Source: Actinophytocola sp036555685
Lineage (GTDB): Bacteria > Actinomycetota > Actinomycetes > Mycobacteriales > Pseudonocardiaceae
DNA: 64,000 bases
Direction of reading: 5' to 3'
NCBI RefSeq assembly: GCF_036555685.1
Contig: NZ_DATBKY010000232.1
Location: forward strand, 1-64,000
Shown here: positions 60,637 through 64,000 of the stretch, piece after piece
Numbering within the stretch: position 1 is the stretch's first letter
Layout of the letters: each line of letters starts with the position of its first letter
The notes under the pieces: model-generated
The model's database searches: none
What the model saw: the letters and a program-made list of their open reading frames with translations, nothing else
Told to the model about the DNA's origin: nothing
Program-made: the position numbers and the translations under genes

Positions 60637-61904
60637 CACTCGCCGCCCGAGACGCGGGACACGCCCGAGACACCTGACGCGCCGGACGCGAGGCCGCCGG
60701 CTGTGACCGCCGTGGTGTCGATCGCGCCCGCGCGCTCGTAGACCCGCACGGTCTCGGCCGCGACCCGGTCCCACGAGTACCGGGCGCACACGCGGTCCCG
60801 CCCGGCCGCGCCGAACTGCTCGCGCATGGTCCGGTGCGTCAGCAGCGCGTGCAGTGCACCGGCGAGTGCGCGCGGCTTGCGCGGCGGGACCAGCTTGCCG
60901 GTCACCCCGTCCACCACGGTGTCGGACAACCCGCCGACCGCGGACGCGACCACCGGCACGCCGCAGGCCATCGCCTCGAGCGGCACGATGCCGAACGGCT
61001 CGTACCACGGCGCGCACACGACCGCGTCGGCCGAGCGCAGCAGCGCCGGCATCTCCTCACGGGACACCTGCCCGAGCAGCTGCACCTGGTCCGCGACGCC
61101 CATCGACTCGGCGAACGCCCGCAGGTACCGCGCGTGCTCGTCGTGCGCGAGCCGGCGCATGCTCGGCCCGCCCGCGATCACCAGCTCGGTGTCGGGCAGC
61201 GCGCGCAGCGCGGCGATGGCGGTCGCGAAACCCTTGCGGGGCACCAGCCGCCCGACCGACACGAGCCGGTGCGGGTACTTGCCCGGTGGTGCGGGGTCAC
61301 CTTCGGGGACGAACTGGTCGGCGTCGACCCCGCACGGCACCACCGAGATCCGCGCGCGTGGCACGCCCATCCGCACCAGCTCGAAGACCTCGTCCGTACA
61401 GGTGGCGGCGATCCGGTCGGCCTCGCGGCCGATCATCTTCTCGGTCCCGATTCGCTGCGCCGGGCTCGTGTCGTCCATGCCCTGGTACCGCTTCTTCACC
61501 ACACCGAGCGCGTGGAAGGTCTGCACGACCGGCACGCCGACCGCCCGCGCCGCGGACAGGGCGGCCAGGCCGGACATCCAGAAGTGCGCGTGCACGACGT
61601 CCGGCGGGTCTGCCTCCCACCTGACCCGCAGGTAGCGGGCGAAGCGGCCCATGTGCGGCAGCAGGTCGTCCTTCGGCACCTGCCGGGCCGGACCGGCCGG
61701 TACGTGCACCACGCGGTAGCCGAACGCCGTCGCCAGCTCCTCGGGCTGGTCGCGGTCGTCGCGTCGCGTGTAGACGGTGACGTCGTGTCCCTTGCGGGAC
61801 AAGGCCTTCGACAGCTCGGCCACGTGGAGGTTCTGGCCGCCCGCGTCGACGCCACCCAGCGCGGCAAGCGGATTGGCATGCTCGGAAACGAGGGCTATTC
61901 GCAT
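60636..61904 (-). CDS. Family 4 glycosyltransferase
   Basis: 422 residues. GGVDAGGQNLHVAELSKAL near the start is the acceptor-side loop seen in MshA and sucrose-phosphate-synthase-like GT4 enzymes. The C-terminal half has SVGRLVPRKGF and EPFGIVPLEAMACG, the E-x7-E motif for retaining transfer from a nucleotide sugar. It should transfer a sugar to a glycan or lipid acceptor. It sits between a glycosyltransferase gene and gmhA, so ADP-heptose is a possible donor. Confidence 0.85.
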   Translation of the reverse strand: MRIALVSEHANPLAALGGVDAGGQNLHVAELSKALSRKGHDVTVYTRRDDRDQPEELATAFGYRVVHVPAGPARQVPKDDLLPHMGRFARYLRVRWEADPPDVVHAHFWMSGLAALSAARAVGVPVVQTFHALGVVKKRYQGMDDTSPAQRIGTEKMIGREADRIAATCTDEVFELVRMGVPRARISVVPCGVDADQFVPEGDPAPPGKYPHRLVSVGRLVPRKGFATAIAALRALPDTELVIAGGPSMRRLAHDEHARYLRAFAESMGVADQVQLLGQVSREEMPALLRSADAVVCAPWYEPFGIVPLEAMACGVPVVASAVGGLSDTVVDGVTGKLVPPRKPRALAGALHALLTHRTMREQFGAAGRDRVCARYSWDRVAAETVRVYERAGAIDTTAVTAGGLASGASGVSGVSRVSGGE

Positions 61905-61908
61905 GGGA

Positions 61909-62880
61909 CTACCCACCTTCGTCGTTGCGCGATTCGGTGAGCAAGACGTCCCAGCTTCTTAAGAACGTGCTCAGGTTGAAGTTGTCGAGCGCGTGTTTGC
62001 GTCCGTGCCTGCCGAGCTCGGCCGCCATCGCGGGATCGGCGACGAGCTCGCGGACCGCATCCGCGAGCACCGCGATGTCCGCCGACACCACGCCGGCGTC
62101 TGACGGTACCGCTGCCGGCGCCTCGGTGCTCGACACCGCGACCACCGGCATGCCGAGATGCATGGCTTCCAGCAGCGACAGGCCGAGCGAGGTCCAGCGC
62201 GTGGTGTGCACGTAGACCCGCCGCCGTGCGATTTCGGTGTGCAGGCGTTCCTGCCCGAGGTCGCCGACCGTGGCGAGCCGGGGCGGCGCGAGGCCGACGC
62301 GTTCGCCGAGCCCGTCGAGGCCCATGCCGAACACGTCGAGCGGTGCCGCCTCGGCGAACGCCGGCAGCAGGTCGGTCCCGGTCACCCGCCAGCGGCGGAC
62401 CGGCTCGTTGGTCACGACGGCGGCGCGGGCGAGCTCACCGGTGTAGCGGTAGCCCGGATCCACGATGCCGTGCTCGATCACGGTCGCGGGGGCCCGGCCG
62501 TTGTCCCAGAACAGCTTGTTGAAGTGGGTGACGTGGACGAGCGGGATGTCGGACCGGTCGGCCAGTGCGTGCCGGGTGTTCGGCACGTCGCCCCTGGGCG
62601 TGTTGTGCTCCACGTACACGGCGGGCACGTCCGTGCCGGGCTTGCGGCCGAGCCACTTCTCGGCCAGGTCCAGCTCTTCGGGGCGCTGCAGCAGGACGAG
62701 GTCCACGTCGGTGTCGCGGAGGCGCTCGGCGGGCACCTCCTCGGCGGCGGGCCAGTCGCGCCCCGCCCGCCCGAGCCCCCACGGTCCGCCCTCGGGCAGC
62801 GTGGGCAGCAGGTAGGTGTGCCGGCCCTGAACGAACGACGTCGTCCACGATCCGTGCACGTGCCACAGCAAGATCCTCAT
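61909..62880 (-). CDS. Glycosyltransferase (GT4-like, GT-B)
   Basis: 323 residues. RILLWHVHGSWTTSF opens the fold. YVEHNTPRGDVPN and THFNKLFWDNG are seen in a group of heptose-locus glycosyltransferases. The donor half ends with SLGLSLLEAMHLGMPVVAV. The ATG overlaps the GT9 stop by ATGA and its TGA lies just before the next start, so the three are coupled. Donor and acceptor are unknown. Confidence 0.78.
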   Translation of the reverse strand: MRILLWHVHGSWTTSFVQGRHTYLLPTLPEGGPWGLGRAGRDWPAAEEVPAERLRDTDVDLVLLQRPEELDLAEKWLGRKPGTDVPAVYVEHNTPRGDVPNTRHALADRSDIPLVHVTHFNKLFWDNGRAPATVIEHGIVDPGYRYTGELARAAVVTNEPVRRWRVTGTDLLPAFAEAAPLDVFGMGLDGLGERVGLAPPRLATVGDLGQERLHTEIARRRVYVHTTRWTSLGLSLLEAMHLGMPVVAVSSTEAPAAVPSDAGVVSADIAVLADAVRELVADPAMAAELGRHGRKHALDNFNLSTFLRSWDVLLTESRNDEGG

Positions 62881-63902
62881 GCCGCCACGCTCGCCATCCA
62901 CTCGACCGCGGCGACGACGTCGGCGGGGCGCACGTCGCTCAGGCACGGGTGGCCCGGCACCGGGCAGGTGCGCGCCCGGGTGCCCGCGCACGCGGCGTTC
63001 TGGTCGCCGAGCAGCACGTGCGGCACCCGGTAGGGCGCCCAGCGGCCGGCCGGCACGACGGGGGCGAACAGCGACACCACGGGGGTGCCGACGGCGGCCG
63101 CGAGGTGTGCGGTGCCGGTGTTGCCGACGACCACGGCGTCCGCTTGCGCCAGCACGCCGGCGAGCTCGGCCAACGTGGTACGCCCGCCGAGGTCCGTGGC
63201 CACGGCGCCCGCGACCTCGGCCGTCAGCGCGCGCTCGCCGGGACCACCGGTGACGACGACGTGGTGGCCGTGCGCGGCGAGCGCCGCAACGAGCGCCCGG
63301 CTGTGTGCCGGTGTGGGCATCCGGGCCGGTGCGGTGGCGCCGGGGTGGACGACCACGTGTCCCGTGCCGACGAGGTGTGACACGTCCGGTGGCGTGGTCA
63401 CCCGCAGCTCGCCCGTGTCGCCGGGCGGCAGCGCGAACCCGGCGGCCTCGGCGACCCGCAGGGCCCGCTCGGGCTCCGGCTCGTCGGCCCGCTCGTCCGT
63501 CCGGATGCGATGGTCGACCAGGCTGCCCGGGTAGTCGGTGGAGTGCGCGGCGATCTCGGGCACGCCCGCGAGCCGCAGCAGCAACGCGAGCGGCAGCGGG
63601 GACTGGTGGAACGAGGTCAGGATCAGCGCCACGTCCGGCCGGCATTCCCGGACCGCGGCGACGAGGCCGTCGATCTCCGGCCCGCGCACCGGCGGTGGAT
63701 CGACGACCACCCACGGGCACCGCCAGACGAGCACGTCGTCGACGCCCGGGAGGAGCCGCGCGGCCTGCTCGCCGTCGGGCCCGCAGAGCATCGTGACCTC
63801 GCCGGCCCCGGCCCCGGCGGCGGCGCGCGCCGCGGGCCCGGCCAGCAGCACGTCTCCGCTGCTGTCGAGCCTCGCCACGAGCACTCGCCGACACTTCTCC
63901 AT
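62877..63902 (-). CDS. GT9 (ADP-heptose:glycan heptosyltransferase-like)
   Basis: 341 residues. VLVARLDSSGDVLLAGPAARA at the N-terminus is the RLDRGDVLL-type motif of GT9 heptosyltransferases. HPGATAPARMP and GNTGTAHLAAAVGTPVVSLFAP at the C-terminus bind the ADP-heptose. It is the first gene of the four-gene minus-strand operon. In Gram-negatives these enzymes build lipopolysaccharide core; here the acceptor must be something else. The ATG at 63902 has no clear ribosome site; a GTG 48 bases upstream is possible. Confidence 0.83.
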   Translation of the reverse strand: MEKCRRVLVARLDSSGDVLLAGPAARAAAGAGAGEVTMLCGPDGEQAARLLPGVDDVLVWRCPWVVVDPPPVRGPEIDGLVAAVRECRPDVALILTSFHQSPLPLALLLRLAGVPEIAAHSTDYPGSLVDHRIRTDERADEPEPERALRVAEAAGFALPPGDTGELRVTTPPDVSHLVGTGHVVVHPGATAPARMPTPAHSRALVAALAAHGHHVVVTGGPGERALTAEVAGAVATDLGGRTTLAELAGVLAQADAVVVGNTGTAHLAAAVGTPVVSLFAPVVPAGRWAPYRVPHVLLGDQNAACAGTRARTCPVPGHPCLSDVRPADVVAAVEWMASVAA

Positions 63903-64000
63903 AGGCAACGTTTTTCCGGGGCGAAGCGGCTCAAACACCGTCCGATCGGTTTGTCGTGGACCGTGTCGTGCACCCACGCCTCACCAGCGCGCAGGGGTGA

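Noticed and set aside
63932..63953. CAAAC...GTTTG near-palindrome upstream of the GT9 gene
   Set aside because: Arms pair only with a bulge and no promoter box fits; too weak to call.
1..64000. CRISPR arrays, tRNA genes, rRNA genes, transposases or prophage genes
   Set aside because: Looked for on both strands; no spaced repeats, cloverleaf with CCA-type end, or transposase/integrase motifs were seen.

Overview
The window is very GC-rich and densely coded, with GTG/ATG starts, strong third-position G/C and many ATGA or GTGA start/stop overlaps. It reads as a chromosomal segment of a high-GC actinobacterium. A mycelial Pseudonocardiales-type organism (Amycolatopsis/Pseudonocardia-like) is the best guess from gene content: LuxR regulators, an NB-ARC regulator, a Pkn-type kinase, an F420/flavin LLM enzyme, a DosR-type Rv2629 homologue and SigB/SigF-type promoter sequences. 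No tRNA, rRNA, CRISPR array or intact insertion sequence was seen.

Layout. 1-1770: the 3' end of a chorismatase gene plus a PaaK-like acyl/aryl-CoA ligase, apparently the edge of a natural-product cluster lying to the left. 1830-7331 (minus): a tightly coupled operon of LuxR regulator, UDP-HexNAc dehydrogenase, UDP-sugar epimerase, anchored GH18 protein and processive GT2 synthase, which looks like a synthase-dependent exopolysaccharide system. Across a 344-base gap lie a second LuxR regulator with a degenerate receiver, a secreted CE4 deacetylase and a lipoprotein whose start is broken. 10957-14077: an HTH/NB-ARC/TPR regulator and a small secreted six-cysteine protein. 14331-16797 (minus): a polar amino acid ABC transporter with a strong hairpin between the binding-protein gene and the permease gene. 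17115-23949: a GT-C membrane glycosyltransferase, a purine permease, a flavin monooxygenase convergent with a winged-helix regulator, and a stand-alone receiver.

24232-30175: a coupled carbohydrate operon of GH15, a glucose-6-phosphate-dehydrogenase-like protein that lacks the phosphate-binding Gly-Lys, an IlvD/Edd dehydratase carrying four frameshifts, and a D-2-hydroxyacid dehydrogenase. 30371-35922: GT1 glycosyltransferase, HEAT-repeat protein, Ser/Thr kinase, LLM oxidoreductase and GCS2-type ligase. 34795-37745: two converging operons, GCS2 ligase plus haem-oxygenase-like diiron enzyme and MTQ2-like methyltransferase plus CDGSH protein. 37786-40895: a stress operon of SDR, Zn-alcohol dehydrogenase and Rv2629-like protein. 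41008-49676: NYN/LOTUS protein, secreted GH64 glucanase under a LacI-type operator, OafA-like acyltransferase, DUF4349 lipoprotein, AraC regulator, the 3' remnant of an NmrA-like gene, an SDR and a TetR-like protein of unknown role. 49796-54902: subtilase, then an ECF sigma / zinc anti-sigma / ABC exporter operon.

54925-63902: a heptose/glycan locus with NAD-dependent epimerase, fused HldE kinase-adenylyltransferase, GmhA isomerase, a GT9 heptosyltransferase-like protein, two GT4-like enzymes, a GT2 and a UDP-xylose-synthase-like enzyme. This suggests that an ADP-heptose-type sugar is built and put into a cell-envelope glycan of a Gram-positive.

A regulatory theme links the right half. GNNT/GTTT-N14-16-GGGTA-type sequences (SigB/SigF class) lie in front of the GCS2/diiron operon, the methyltransferase/CDGSH operon, the SDR-ADH operon and several heptose-locus genes, so much of this half may be a stress or developmental regulon. 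That link is inferred from motif matches only.
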